From: Pelobates cultripes
Lineage: Eukaryota > Chordata > Amphibia > Anura > Pelobatidae
Assembly: GCA_933207985.1 (NCBI GenBank)
Contig: OW240913.1
Location: 97,933,265 to 97,997,264 of the forward strand
Direction of reading: 5' to 3'
DNA: 64,000 bases
Made by a program: the position numbers and the translations under genes
Part shown: positions 1 through 35,981 of the stretch, piece after piece
Numbering within the stretch: the first letter of the stretch is position 1
How the letters are laid out: the number at the start of each line of letters is the position of its first letter
The notes under the pieces: model-generated
What the model was told of the DNA's origin: nothing
The model's input: only the letters and a program-made list of their open reading frames with translations
Databases searched by the model: none

Positions 1-22914
<22,914 letters not shown>

Positions 22915-23946
22915 CTAAAAAAACACAAATGTCAATTATAATTAACTAAAATATATTGCATATTGTTAAAGTCATAATGTATCAGGTTGTTTTTTTTTTT
23001 TTGTTTTGGTTTTTTACACTGGTATAATTAGTTGAAGCCCACTTTACTAATAGGCTTATCTTAATAAAATATCATAAACGTGTAATTGCTACTTGAAAAT
23101 CTGTTTCAGTATGGAGGGGTTAATTTTCAAATTGCATCACAAATTTTAAGTTCTCATAAAATGTAAGTAAGAAAAAGTTGTTGGAAGCATGTGCTGATTT
23201 CATAAATTTAACGGATTAGCTTAATAGCATCTTATTGAGAAGAGGAAAATAAACAATTAATTGAACCTCCTGATGTCACTAAATGCCCAACATATATACA
23301 GAAATTCAAGCTTGAAATCTGTTATTCAATTATTACAAAATTAAACTACAGAATAAAATCTAAAGTTATCCATGTCTAATAACTATTTTTTCTTTATAAT
23401 ATACAACGAAGATAAGCAAACTATGAAAAAAAATATTTGTAATATTTTCCATAGCAAAACAAAGTTTCTATGTACATATTATTTGCAGAACAGTCCCTTT
23501 TTATATATTCTACATATATTTTAGTATACATTTATATATAAAGCAACTAAGTTTCCCACTTTTTCTGATTCAACATGAGTATTATTTAATTTATTGTACT
23601 GTGGATTACAACAATTCTTCTCTCTTCTGTTGAAAGAGAAACTTTTGTAGAAATAAAGTACTTTAAAATCACTTTTAATTTGTGTAATTTATTTGCTCTG
23701 TGATGCTCCACTTAGGTTGAAATATAAATTCAAGATATAGCAATCAAAACCCCAATCTAGTTAAACCAAGAAAAAGCCAGGGCATGGCAAAGAGGGTGAT
23801 AAATAGAATTGTTGTTTCTGTTTCCAAAATCTGTCTGCTATCACCTTGCTGAGTGACAGGAGTATAGAATAGAGCTTAAAATGTTTTGCAAGAAAACCAA
23901 GAAGAAGACATTCAGCCCCAGGATAAAGAGGTGTGGATATTTACAT
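22915..23946. other. Sequence directly upstream of the SI start-codon exon; nothing recognised
   Basis: AT-rich. If the gene follows the mammalian layout, a non-coding exon 1 and promoter lie somewhere in or beyond this stretch. I see no exon or promoter element I can support. Confidence 0.4.
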
Positions 23947-24448
23947 TTAAAGGAACACTATAGTGTCAGGAAAACAAACTCATTTTCCTGACACTGTAGC
24001 ACTATAGCATCCTTAGGATCCCCTCACCCTCTCCCGTGGCGCTGAAGGGGTTAAAACCCCATTCAGTTACTTACATTAATCCAGCGCTGAGCTCCCTCAG
24101 CGCTGGTGACCTCTCCTCCCCCGCCGACGTCAGCTCCCGAGTGGAGTGGAATGCGCATGCGTGGCAAGAGCTGCGCACACATTCAAACAGTCCATAGGAA
24201 AGCATTTCTCAATGTTTTCCTATGGATGTTCTGCACGCTGGATGCCAATTTCACATCCAGCGTTGAGGAAGAGACTCTAGTGGCTGTCAGGAAGACAGCC
24301 ACTAGAGGTTGGATTAACCCTGCAATGTAGAATAGCAGTTTCTCTGAAACTGCTATGTTTACATCTGAAGGGTTAAATCCTGGGGGACCTGGCACCCAGA
24401 CCACTTCATTGAGCTGAAGTGATCTGAGCGACTATAGTGTTCCTTTAA
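23947..24448. mobile_element. T2/Kolobok-like MITE
   Basis: Bounded by TTAA on both sides, with ends TTAAAGGAACACTATAGTG and CTATAGTGTTCCTTTAA. A sub-terminal hairpin pairs AGTGTCAGGAAAA with TTTTCCTGACACT. About 500 bp, GC-rich interior, non-coding. Confidence 0.85.
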
Positions 24449-24479
24449 AAAAGAAAAAAAATGTTTCAACAACCTAATA

Positions 24480-24900
24480 TTGAAGGGACACTATAGTCAC
24501 CAAAACAAATTTAGCTTAATAAAGCAGTTTTGTTGTATAAATCATGCCTCTGAAGTTTCACTACTTAATTCACTGCCAGTTAGTAGTTTACTTTTGTTTC
24601 TGTTTATGCAGCTTTAGCCAAACCTCCCCTGGCTGGGACTGCCACAATCTGCATGATATAAAATATGGTTTCATTTTCAACTAAATGTACATTTTTATCT
24701 CCTGCTATGTAAATTAAGCGTTAATAAAATACAGGAGGCTCCTGCAGGGTCTAGCAAATCATTAACAGAGTAGGAGATAAAAAGTTATAAATTAATCAGA
24801 ATTTGCAATTAAGGGAGTGTAAACAAAGTGATTTAATTCCTAAATGGCAGAGAATTGAGCCATGAGACCGGGGCATGATCTTCACACCAAAAAGTTTTGA
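24480..24900. mobile_element. T2/Kolobok-like MITE, 3' truncated
   Basis: Begins TTGAAGGGACACTATAGTCACC (first bases decayed from TTAA) and follows the same subfamily as the next element, but stops before its right terminal repeat where the next copy starts at 24,901. Confidence 0.7.
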
Positions 24901-25431
24901 TTAAAGTGACACTAAAGTCGACCAAAACATCTTTAGCGTAATGAAGCTGTTTGTTGTATAGATTATGACCCTGCAGTCTCACTGATCAATTCTCAGCCAT
25001 TTAGGAGTTAAGCCATTTTGTTTATGCAGTCCTAGTCACAGCTCCCTGCATGTGACTTAAAAAGTGTTCCTAATCACTTCCTGTAAAGTGAGATCTAAAA
25101 TGTAATCTTTATTGCACAGTCTGTTGAATCTAGAATTTCTTATCTCCTGTAATATCAAGCTTATCTTGCTTCACCTTGCAGAAGCCTCCAGTATGTGATT
25201 AAAGTCCAATTTACAGAGCATGAGATAAAAACTCCTGCAGTAAGTTAACTTGAAAATAAAAATATTTTTTACAGGCTGTGTGAGTCACAGCCAGTAAAGG
25301 TGTGACTAGTGTTGCATGGACAAAAACAAAAGTAATTTAACTATGAGCAATGAGACTGCAGGGGCATTATCAATACATAAAAACTGATTAATTAAGCTAA
25401 AGTTGTTTTGGTGACTACAATGTCCCTTTAA
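24901..25431. mobile_element. T2/Kolobok-like MITE, complete
   Basis: TTAAAGTGACACTAAAGTCG at the left and GTGACTACAATGTCCCTTTAA at the right. Inner ends also invert (CATCTTTAGCGTAATGAAG and TTAAGCTAAAGTTG). Same subfamily as the host element at 43.9 kb. Confidence 0.8.
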
Positions 25432-26568
25432 AGTAAGTGGACAAAAAGCATATGTATGTGTATTTTATATTTAATTCATATGTTGCTTCATTATTATAAT
25501 AATACATGATTAGCAGATCTCATGTAAGATACAATAATTTCTAACAAGCTTGAGAAAGTTCTTTGAGGTCAAATTGCTAGATTAAAAAAAAAAAAACTTT
25601 GTTCTAAAGCTGTTTTTCACACAGCACAGCACATCACAGCGCACTTATCTGTTTAAATTTAATTTTCTCAATTTTAGCAGAAGGAATTTAAATGTCTGCT
25701 CCCTTCACGCCAGAGTGGGAGTAAAAGGGAGTTAGAACTTTCAGCACACGTCATACATTTTTTAGGCTGCAATAGAAGTCTGCAATGCATTGCCTAGTAA
25801 GTATGGTTGGTGTGACATCACTTACTCTATGGAGTGTGTGATGACCACATATAGACCTTTTCTTTATTTTCTGGGGCATATAAAATAAAGATAGCTATTT
25901 GATAGATTAACAGTATATTACCCATTGCAGTAGAGCCCTACATGTTAATTGTGTAGTGGCTGCTAATAAAAGTACATCTGTCTCAAGATACTATCACAGA
26001 AAAAAATTAACATGAAGAAAGCAACATTAATAAGAAATGTCTATGACCCCATAGACATTCGTATTCAGGCATTCTGGACGTCTATGGGGTAAGTATCGGT
26101 GATACAGGGACTCTAGGCCAGTATAATTTATTGAGCTGAGGCCACTAGAGTGCTCTTCTCACTAAAATAAGACATCCATATATAGCAAGATTAATATATT
26201 AACATACATATTGAAGGAAGGCTATTAATTCATTCATAGGCAGTGCTGGTTTTAGAATTCATGTACCTGTACCTGAACAATTTGAAGAACCTAATGAGAA
26301 AAGTTGAATTTCCATTGTCATATGAGATAGAGACTACATATGTGACTTAGGGTAAACCTACTGCTAGTCCACATTGCCTTAGGGCTCTCCCCTCTATGTG
26401 ATTGTGATGTGACATATATGGCTTTGAGGCTTTGCACAGAATTTTTAACACAGCCTTCATTCATATTACAGGTGAGTACTAGGTATTTATTAATAAATAA
26501 AAATAGACAATTTGATAATTGTATCATTACTATAGGGTCACCAGCTTAATTCATCATGGATATATAAA
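25432..26568. other. No gene or classified repeat seen
   Basis: AT-rich. A few short strings near 26,040-26,160 faintly resemble T2-like MITE interior, but no termini are visible. Confidence 0.4.
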
Positions 26569-28680
26569 TTAACCCCTTAAGGACGGAGCCAAATGTACAC
26601 GTTGTGAACAAAACAAAATGTAAACAAAACCTGGCATTTGCGCTACATGTCTGTCCAACCGTAATACACCTCTTTCATAGTAAATGCACCCACCCTTATT
26701 ATATATCATTTTATTCAGGGGAAACAGGGCTTTCATTTAATATCAAATATTTAGCTATGAAACATAATTTAATATGAAAAAAATGGGAGAAAATACGATT
26801 TTATTGGATTTTTTTAGTTCTACATGACATTTAAACGGTCAGTGTCATAATACTGTTTGCTTTTACTGCAATAAAATACACATATTTGTATTCAGCAAAG
26901 TCTCACGTGTAAAACAGTACCCCTATGTACAGGTTTTATGGCGTTTTGGGAAGTTACAGGGTCAAATATAGCACGTTACATTTGAAATTGAAATTCGCCA
27001 GATTGGTTACGTTGCCTTTGAGACTGTATAGTAGCCCAGGAATGAAATTTACACCCATAATGGCATACCATTTGCAATAGTAGACAACCCAAGGTATTGC
27101 AAATGGGGTATGTCCAGTCTTTTTTAGTAGCCATTTGGTCACAAACACTGGCCAAAGTTAGCGTTAGTATTTGTTTGTGTGTGAAAAATGCAAAAACGCC
27201 AATTTTGGCCAGTGTTTGTGACTAAGTGGCTACTAAAAAAGACTGGACATACCCCGTTTGCAATACCTTGGGTTGTCTACTATTGCAAATGGTATGCCAT
27301 CATAGGGGTAATTTTCATTCTTGGGCTACCATAGGGTCTCAAAGGCACCGTAACCAATCTGGCGAATTTTAATGTGAAAAAAATGAAACGCAAGCCTTAT
27401 ATTTGACGCTGTAACTTTTGAAAACACCATAAAACCTGTACATGAGGGTACTGTTGTACTCGGGAGACTTCGCTGAACACAAATATTTGTGTTTCAAAAC
27501 AGTAAAAAGTATCATAGCAATAATATTGTCCGTTTAATGCTGTTTGTGCGTGAAAAATGCAAAAAACGTCACTTTTACTGGCGATATCATCGTTGTAATA
27601 CATTTTACTGTTTTGAAACACTAATATTTGTGTTCAGCGAAGTCTCCCGAGTAGAACAGTACCCCCCATGTACAGGTTTTATGGTGTCTCGGAAAGTTAT
27701 AGGGTTAAATATAGTGCTAGCAAATTAAATTCCCTTTACTTTCGGCATGGGTTGTCATGCAGGTCCTGCTAATTGTAATTAATTAAGATACCTAATTATG
27801 TAAAAATATTACATAAATATATATGTAGAATCAATATATGTATATATATACGTATGTGTATATATATGTATATATCTATATAATTTTTTTAAAATATTTT
27901 TATTTATATATAGGTATATATATAGTGATATATACGTATATATTTATGTGTATAAATATATATATTATTTCGTTCTATGTGTATTTTGATATATATATAT
28001 ATATATTAATTTCACAATACAGTTAGAACGAAATAACACACATCTATATATTTTTTAATTATTTATTTTTAATTATTTTTGTAATTTTATTTTTTAACGT
28101 ATTTACATTTTAATTTTTTTTATAATATATATAAATATATATATAACAATAATTATATATATATTTAATCAGTATCAGTGTACGTGTAATTTGATATTAA
28201 TATATATATATAATTATATATATATTAATAGTAAAATACACCTAGACGGTGTACATGTGTGTATGTATATGTGTATATATATACTTTGATCATATATATA
28301 TAATATATATATATGATCTAAGTATATATTATTTATTTTTTTACACTATTTATTTATTTCATTTTTATTTTCAGCCAGCAGGGGGACCACCTGTCATTAC
28401 AGGCAGCCCCCCTGCTGGCAATACAGAAGCCAGCTATCCCCGGCCATGTGATTGTGGGGTCCTCGCTAGGACCCCACTCTCACACGGCCGGGGGGCTTCC
28501 TGGAGGACGGTCGTGCCGCGGGGGGCTCCCTGGGAGTCCCCCCCACCGCGATCGCCGGCGTGGGACCGCCGGCGACCGGGTAAGTACAGAAAGACCGGAG
28601 GGCGTACTATTACGCCCGGCGGCGTTTAGAGCCGCCTATTAGAGGACGTAATAGTACGCCCTCCGGTCTTAAGGGGTTAA
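26569..28680. mobile_element. 2.1 kb TTAACCCCTTAAGGAC-ended element with alternating inverted modules
   Basis: Starts TTAACCCCTTAAGGAC (26,569) and ends GTCTTAAGGGGTTAA (28,680), inverted ends on a TTAA site. Inside, one module recurs in alternating orientation: about 26,832-27,150 forward, 27,200-27,540 reversed, 27,590-27,700 forward again. The joints share TGAAAAATGCAAAAA (27,179 and 27,549). An AT-rich block (27,780-28,360) precedes a GC-rich tail of hairpins. A simpler copy is at 44,104-44,638 and a fragment at 62,911. No coding capacity; superfamily unassigned. Confidence 0.75.
28376..28677. repeat. Serial GC-rich hairpins at the right end of the 26.6-28.7 kb element
   Basis: CAGCAGGGGG near 28,376 pairs with CCCCCCTGCTG. 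Around 28,440-28,492, CCGGCC and GGGGTCCT pair with AGGACCCC and GGCCGG. The terminal stem is an exact 22-bp inverted repeat (28,593-28,614 with 28,647-28,668). Confidence 0.85.
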
Positions 28681-28879
28681 TAAAATAAACTGAACTGCTT
28701 TGAGCTTATTTCAATGGATGGACCTGGAGTTGTAGCCTATGCTAATTTAGCCCTCTCCATTTAGAGGTTGTGACTTTCTCTACTTTGTAGGAATAAATTG
28801 AAAATACAGGATTTCATAAGCTTTGTAACTGGGTAATTATGATGTAATAGCAAGGTATCTGATAGGGTCATAATCAAAA

Positions 28880-30665
28880 GAAAACCCAGTAATGGGATTT
28901 TATAAAGCACCTCAACAAAAGAAGGAAGGTATGTAGAAGAGGATAAAGGTCTAGCTGACTGCCTCAATGAATATTTTTGTTCTGTATTTATAGATGAAAA
29001 TGAAGGAAAGGGACCTCAGTTGAGAAAAAGGATAAATGAGTAATTTATTACACGTGAGTTTACAGAGGAAGAGGTTCTATTTCAACTGTCAAAAGTAAAG
29101 ACAAATAAGTCAATGGGACCTGATGGAATACACCCAAAGCTATTAAAAGAGCTTAGTGGTGTAATAGCAAAACCATTAACAGATTTATTTAACCAATCAT
29201 TGTTAACAGGAGTAGTCCCAGAAGATTGGAAGTTAGCGAATGTTGTGCCCATTTACAAGAAAGGTAATAGGGAGGAGTCGGGCAACTATAGGCCAGTAAG
29301 CCTTACTTCAGTAGTGGGGAAAGTGATGGAAACCATGTTAAAGGATAGGATTGTTGAACATCTAAAACACATGGATTTCAAGATCAGAGACAACATGGGT
29401 TTACTTCAGGGAGATCATGCCAAACTAATCTTATTGATTTTTTTGATTGGTTAACTAAAATTATAGATCAGGGTGGTGCAGTAGACATTGCTTACCTAGA
29501 TTTCAGTAAGGCTTTTAAAACTGTTGCACATAGAAGGCTTATCAATAAACTGCAATCTATAAGTTTGGATTCAAATATTGTTGAATGGGTAAGGCAGTGA
29601 CTGAGAGACAGGCAACAGAGGGTTGTAGTTAATGGAATATATTCGAAGCTTGGAATTGTCACCAGTGGGGTACCACAGGGATCTGTACTTGGACCCATTC
29701 TCTTTAATATTTTTATTAGTGATATTGCAGAAGGTCTTGATGGTAAGGTATGTCTTTTTGCTGATGATACTAAGATATGTAACAGGGTTGATGTTCCAGG
29801 AGGGATAAGCCAAATGACAAATGATTTAGGTAAACTAGAAAAATGGTCAGAATTGTGGCAACTGACATTTAATGTGGATAAGTGCAAGATAATGTATCTT
29901 GGACGTAAAAACCCAAGGGCAGAGTACAGAATATTTGATAGAGTCCTAACCTCAACATCTGAGGAAAGGGATTTAGGGGTGATTATTTCTGATGACTTAA
30001 AGGTAGGCAGACAATGTAATAGAGCAGCAGGAAATGCTAGCAGAATGCTTGGTTGTATAGGGAGAGGTATTAGCAGTAGAAAGAGGAAGTGCTCATGCCA
30101 TTGTACAGAACACTGGTGAGACCTCACTTGGAGTATTGTACACAGTACTGGAGACCGTATCTTCAGAAGGATATTGATACCTTAGAGAGGGTTCAGAGAA
30201 GGGCTACTAAACTGGTTCATGGATTGCGGGATAAAACTTACCAGGAAAGGTTAAAGGATCTTAACATGTATAGCTTGGAGGAAAGACGAGACAGGGGGGA
30301 TATGATAGAAACATTTAAATATATAAAGGGAATCAACACAGTAAAGGAGGAGACTATATTTAAAAGAAGAAAAACTACCACAACAAGAGGACATAGTCTT
30401 AAATTAGAGGGACAAAGGTTTAAAAATAATATCAGGAAGTATTACTTTACTGAGAGGGTAGTGGATGCATGGAATAGCCTTCCAGCTGAAGTGGTAGAGG
30501 TTAACACAGTAAAGGAGTTTAAGCATGCGTGGGATAGGCATAAGGCTATCCTAACTATAAGATAAGACTAGGGAGTAATGAAAGTATTTAGAAATTTGGG
30601 CAGACTAGATGGGCCGAACGGTTCTTATCTGCCGTCACATTCTATGTTTCTATGTTTCTATGTTT
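28880..30665 (+). mobile_element. CR1-clade LINE, 5' truncated and decayed
   Basis: Reverse transcriptase fragments in order: MGPDGIHPKLLKELS (29,113), SGVPQGSVLGP (about 29,662), the FADDTK catalytic box (29,757), then a C-terminal block (30,089-30,565) ending FKHAWDRHKAIL. Frameshifts near 29,405 and 30,095 and an in-frame stop near 29,599 break the ORF. The 3' end reads GGGCAGACTAGATGGGCCG and closes with repeated TTCTATG units (30,638-30,665), the CR1-type tail. Confidence 0.92.
29107..30565 (+). pseudogene. CR1 reverse transcriptase pseudogene
   Basis: This is the coding remnant inside the CR1 copy. It would have primed reverse transcription of its own mRNA at a nicked target. The endonuclease domain is missing. 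The polymerase Asp pair is intact in FADD, but at least two frameshifts and one stop rule out function. Confidence 0.9.
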
Positions 30666-31235
30666 CTCATTCCAGTAAGATAAGTTAGCAAATTGCACGA
30701 ATCTTGTGACTAGCACTCTGCATTTTCCATTCATAGGGCAGTTTGGGTAATGGGCAGTTTTTGGTAATTTTTTTCATAGACCAGACTGCATGTGAAGTGT
30801 TATTTTTAATGCATATGTCTACAAAACAAGTAAAGGGTCTAATCATTATATTAAGAGTTTAAAAAGTAAGAAGATTGATAATATTGAGATAAATTAAGAA
30901 AGGTGCAGTACACTTACTGAGCAGATTTGACTATTTTGGCAAACTTCTTAATGGGGTATGTCTAACCTGATCAGATCATTGGAAATACATTGTGAAAACT
31001 TAGAAAATTACAAAAAAATTATGTATCCATGAGCAACAATCTAAAGGCTAACCTCCGTTCCAATGCATCCATTTCCTCAGGTTTGTGGGTGTTACTCTTC
31101 ATGCAACAGGACATCGGCCTGCTTGTGGCGCACACCAGGATATTTCCTGGTGGGCTCCCCCTGTCCTGAGCCGCAGCGCTGGGCGAGGCGGCTCTAGAAC
31201 CGCCCCCCCTCAGCGCCGGGCTGATCCTCCAGGCT
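30666..31235. other. Intergenic; GC-rich end leads into a TG minisatellite
   Basis: 30,666-31,050 shows nothing. 31,060-31,235 is GC-rich and resembles the interior of the hAT element at 12.3 kb in layout (GC-rich head, then CA/TG minisatellite), but no termini were found. Confidence 0.4.
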
Positions 31236-31453
31236 TGTGTCTGTCAGTGAGTGAGTGTATGTATGTCAGTGAGTGTCTGCCTGTGTGTCTGTCAGTGAGT
31301 GTGTGAGTGTTTGACTGTCAGTGTATGTGTATCTGGCTGTGTGTGTGTGTGTCTGTCTGTCTGTCAGTGAGTGAGTGTGTGTATGTCAGTGAGTGTCTGT
31401 CTGTGTGTGTGTGTGTCTGTTTGTGTGTGTATGTCTGTCAGTGAATGTCTGCC

Positions 31454-31484
<31 letters not shown>

Positions 31485-31777
31485 CAGTGAGTGTGTGAGT
31501 GTTTGACTGTCAGTGTATGTGTATCTGCCTGTGTGTGTGTGTGTCTATCAATGAGTGAGTGTGTGTATGTCAGTGAGTGTCTGTCTGTGTATGTGTGTCT
31601 ATCAGTGAGTAAGTGTATGTATGTCAGTGAGTGTCTGTCTGTGTGTGTGTATGTGTGTGTGTATGTCTGTCAGTGAGTGTCTGCCTGTGTGTGTGTGTCT
31701 ATCAGTGAGTGTGTGAGTGTTTGAGTGTTTGACTGTCAGTGTGTGTGTGTCTGCCTGTGTGTGTGTGTGTGTGTGTC

Positions 31778-31823
<46 letters not shown>

Positions 31824-32385
31824 TGTATGTCTGTCAGTGAGTGTCTGCCTGTGTGTGTGTTTGACAGTGAGTGTGTGAGTGTTTGACTGTCGGTGTGTGT
31901 GTTTGTCAGTGAGTGTCTTCCTGTGTGTGTGTGTGTGTGTGTGTGTTTATGTGTGTGTGTCTGTCAGTGCGTGAGTTTATGTATGCCATTGAGTGTCTGT
32001 GTGTGTCTGTCAGTGAGTGTCTGTGTGTGTGTGTGTGTCTGTCAGTAAGTGTCTGTGTTTCTGTCAGTGAGTGAGTGTATGTCTGTCACTGAGTTTCTGT
32101 ATGTGTCTGTCAGCAAGTGAGTTTCTGTGTGTGTGTGTCTGTCTGTCAATGAGTGAGTGTATGTTTGTCAGTGAGTGTGTGAGTGTTTGACTGTCAGTGT
32201 GTGTGTGTGTGTGTGTCTGTCAGTGAGTGTCTGCCTGTGTGTTTGTGTGTGTCAGTGTGTGTCTGTCAGTGAGTGTCTGTGTGTGTGTGTGTGTGTGTCT
32301 GTCTGTCAGTGAGTGAGAGTATGTCTGTCAGTGAGTTTCTGTGTGTGTCTGTCAGAGAGTGAGTGTGTCTGTCAGTGAGAGAGTG
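31236..32385. repeat. TGTCTGTCAGTGAGTG-type minisatellite, 1.15 kb
   Basis: Irregular tandem of GTGTGTCTGTCAGTGAGTGT with pure (TG)n runs, over 50 units. Followed at 32,390-32,470 by GGGTGGCAGAAATCC and related sequence common in hAT-like repeats, so the array may be the interior of a second hAT-like element. Confidence 0.9.
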
Positions 32386-32469
32386 ACATGAGGGGGTGGA
32401 AAAATGGATCTTTGCCTAGGGTGGCAGAAATCCTTGCACAGGCTCTAGCAACACCCACCTCCATGCCAT

Positions 32470-35000
32470 CCTCTGCTCCACTCTTCCCTCTTCTCTAAGC
32501 AGTGCAAACCTTCTCAGTGAAGCCAACACACTTGCTTCGCTGCTATCATGCTGCCATCTTTACAAAGTGACATCAGTCACTTCATTCCTATACTCACTTG
32601 CCAGTGCATGTGTTGCAGTTGCTATGCTTGGGAGAGCAGAAAGACCACCTGTGTGAGATCTTTTCTGATCTCCCTTGACAGACAAATCATCTGCATAGAC
32701 TATACGCCAAATATTTGAATGAAAAGTGGGAGAAATTTTTTTTTTTTAAATAGGTTTTTCTCCGAAGCTATACATTTGCTAGCAAAACAGTTAGCACCAT
32801 GTATAGACATAACCTTATGCTCTTTTCAGCATAACTGAAAATACAGATTACAGGTATTTTTTAAGGCTTAAACAGTTAAAACCAATAAAGAAGTAAATCT
32901 AGCTGGGGTTCACAGACCCCCACTCCCCCCATTACATAAAGTGAGAAAACAAATATGTAAAACACAAAGGTAACCTAAATAATAAAGAGCCTCCCCCTTT
33001 TCTATTTAGGAATGCAACAACTACCATCTCTCCTTAGTCAATTATTTATTCTTATTAGAATTTGTAAGTAGAGATTTGTTATGTGAGTTAGGCAATGCCT
33101 AATTGCGTAGTTTGGTAACGTATTTAACACTTTAAGACTCCTGTCCTTCTGCAGATGTTAAATATAACATCCAGCCTTCCATTTTACTGGTATGGGAGAT
33201 GCACATTTTGTCTACATTCCCAATCGGACTAAAACATGTCCTGCCAACCATAAAAAATAGCATTAGAGCTGGTTTATTAAATTGATATATTTCCGAAGAT
33301 AACAACCAGCATGGGATATTAAGTATTGTTTTTGAGCTGATTAATGCTAAACCTATACATGAACAATATAAAGCATTTTTAAGCATTTGCATTTTCACTG
33401 TAAACAATGGTTTTAAAAATGACATTTGCAGTGCAATGTCCCATAAATGTTGACAAATGTTTATTTTTAGCATCTGTATTAATGTTCTTGCATGTAAATC
33501 TGATCTTTTTAGCATGTGATTTACAAAGATAAGCACACCAGCTGTTCATCTCTAGCCTAATCCCCAGGGAGACAGGTTTCCTGCTAAAGTTAGGATTCAA
33601 CGCCACTGCTAACAAATAGTACTGAAGTGCAAAGGCTGCACAGCCAACTGTTCAATCTTGTGTGAAATATAACAGATACCGTTAATGTTTAGCTGTAAAA
33701 AGTAATACTATTCTTCAAACTCAATATGCATCTTGCAAATCAATTCACTAGTACAATAATTACATCTTTCCGTGTTTTAAAAGCATTTTATCTGGCAAAT
33801 TATACACGTTCACAGAAAAATACACTTATGGTAACATTTATACAGCCAGTAACTTAGAAACACATAATATATTATATTATTACTTATAAACGTATAGATA
33901 ACAATTGGTTTGTAGTTTATATAATATGGCTCATCAAGCATTTACTGCTATGTCATTGGCATAGGAGTAAAGGCTTTTTTTAAAGGTACCGTGAGCAATA
34001 GAGGGAGCAATTGATTTCCCCCAAATGACAAAGACTGCATCCATAATACCAGAGCATGCTAGCAATTGCGGGATACAGTTCAAGTCATTCTGGATGTGGG
34101 TGGGCTATTTACATAGAACTCCATTAAGTTCAGAGAAACATGATGTGTGTGGTATGAATATATTTTAATGTGTACACTTGTTAGCAGTTTCTTGCAGTGA
34201 TACATATACAAATGAGAACTTTAATCTGCACCTTTTGACCACACCTGGTCTAGTGCAAAGGTACAACTTCATATATCTCAAAGAAAATTCCCCCAATGAT
34301 AGTTAAGAGAGCTTCATAGATTTTTTTCGTCATATAAAACAATTTGCTACAGACAACTCTTTAATGCTACCTTAAAACTTTTTTTAAATTATATAATTGA
34401 GCACATAATTAAAACCACTAATTTCTAAAGTATAGCAAATCTAGAAAAACTTTAGAAATTAGTTAACAATTATATTTTTTAATTGGTGCATTCAAAACCT
34501 GATTTCTTCATGGTGCTCTATGAAACAAACAAACAAACTAAAAAACAGCAATAAAAAACCTTATAGTAAGCTATGGCAGCTATGTCATTTTTCAGACTTA
34601 TATACAATAACACCAGTAAATTCATTCATGCACATTGGTGTTTACATATTGCACAGCACACATATATGGGCAAATATGATGTAACTAATCCTCCTATCCT
34701 CCTAACTGCTCAGTTTTCATGATAATTAAAATGAAAGACTTTTTTAAAACTAAATTAAACCATTATATAGATCAGCGATACGTGATGTATAAATATGGAT
34801 TTTTGCAGTTTTTGTTTTTTTTATTCTTTATTTTTCTGTGCTCAGTTGTACATGAGAGTTACATCCAGCATTTCATGAGATGGTTAGTTTGCAAGTATTT
34901 GGCAGTAGCGAGTATTCCCTTAGCATTTGGGGTTAGTGTCAAGATATACAGTGAAATGCGTTTGGCAAGCACTTTTTTATTTTGACCATGTTTGGGGACA
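32470..35000. other. No gene or classified repeat seen
   Basis: AT-rich intergenic DNA. The longest open frame (33,132-33,536, minus) has no recognisable family motif. Confidence 0.4.
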
Positions 35001-35981
35001 AACCCGGGGCTAGCTAGATTTCTGCAGGCTAGTGATTGGTTTGTGTTGCGCTCCTGGGGTACTACAGGTGTGAGGTGTGAAGTATGCTCCTTTGTGTTGC
35101 ATGAGGCTGCAGTGCTGCATGGGAGCCTACGCACGTGTGTGGTCTCAGGTTGGCATCTATGTGCGTAGATAGTGCCAGGGTGTGTGTACCTTCTGGGTAC
35201 TATGTGCAGTGCGATATTCATGTTTGTGTGGACGTTGGTCCGTTCAATTTCTTGTGGTAGTCTGGCACACTTAGTGTTACCCCTGACCTAGGGGGATTGC
35301 GGGGGGGTATTTATCTTGTAGCTTCTGGATGTCTACCAGGAGGGCTTTCAGGTCCCTTTAGTGGTGGGGGCTGAGTCCTCTGGCGAGGCTGGGGATTTTG
35401 TGTGTCCCATCTCGGGGTTCTGCGTGTGTGAGAACACACACTCTGTCTCCGGGATGGGGGCCATGTTTAGCGGGGGATCCGCATGTGCTGGCGCGGTACC
35501 GCCGCCAATCGATGCTCCTAGTGCTTGCCGAGGACTCCAAGCACTCCAACCAACACCATCAGTACTGCAGACTTATCCCATCCCCCAAGCATGAGCCAAG
35601 GCTTCAAGAAAGGGTCAAGCAGGTCTGTTTAATGAGCACACAAAAGCAACAGCACTCATGCAGCAAAACAACTCCTCCTCAGAGGAAAACAAAATGACAG
35701 TTAAAAGGGTTTAAACTGGTGTTCTAAGAAGGGAGGGGGGAATAAAACAGTCAAACTAGGTCCATAAAACAGGGATTTTCTTCACACTCTGCATCCGAAG
35801 TGCATAGCAAAATTGCAGATCCTTTGTCAGAGCATTTAAACGGCCAGAACCAGTCTAATAAAATCCACTATGCCCAAATAACATATTTAAAGGGCAAAAC
35901 CTTCCAGGGGCCATAGTCATACAGCAAGAGGCTGGTAATTAGTCCTCTCCAGGCACAAGTGGCGAAGGGCACTTCGCCACA
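35000..35981 (-). mobile_element. LTR-like sequence with GC-rich neighbour
   Basis: The plus strand ends in GGCACTTCGCCACA at 35,981. Read on the minus strand the element would therefore start TGTGGCGAAGTG, a TG-start with a small hairpin (GTGGCGAAG/CTTCGCCAC, 35,959-35,980). It shares TGCTTCCTAGC/GTGCTTGCCGAGGAC-type sequence with 14.2 kb. 35,000-35,500 is GC-rich and unassigned. Confidence 0.35.

Noticed and set aside
29492..30127. 211-codon minus-strand frame
   Set aside because: Antisense shadow of the CR1 reverse transcriptase remnant, which has the catalytic motifs on the plus strand.
31085..31676. Cys/Val/Ser-rich frames at 31.1-31.7 kb
   Set aside because: Translations of the TG minisatellite.
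31236..32385. CRISPR-like regular repeat array
   Set aside because: Units are irregular, have no unique spacers, and the genome is vertebrate.
33132..33536. 134-codon minus-strand frame
   Set aside because: No recognisable motif, no splice-supported neighbours, and Met/Cys/Leu-rich composition typical of random AT-rich sequence.
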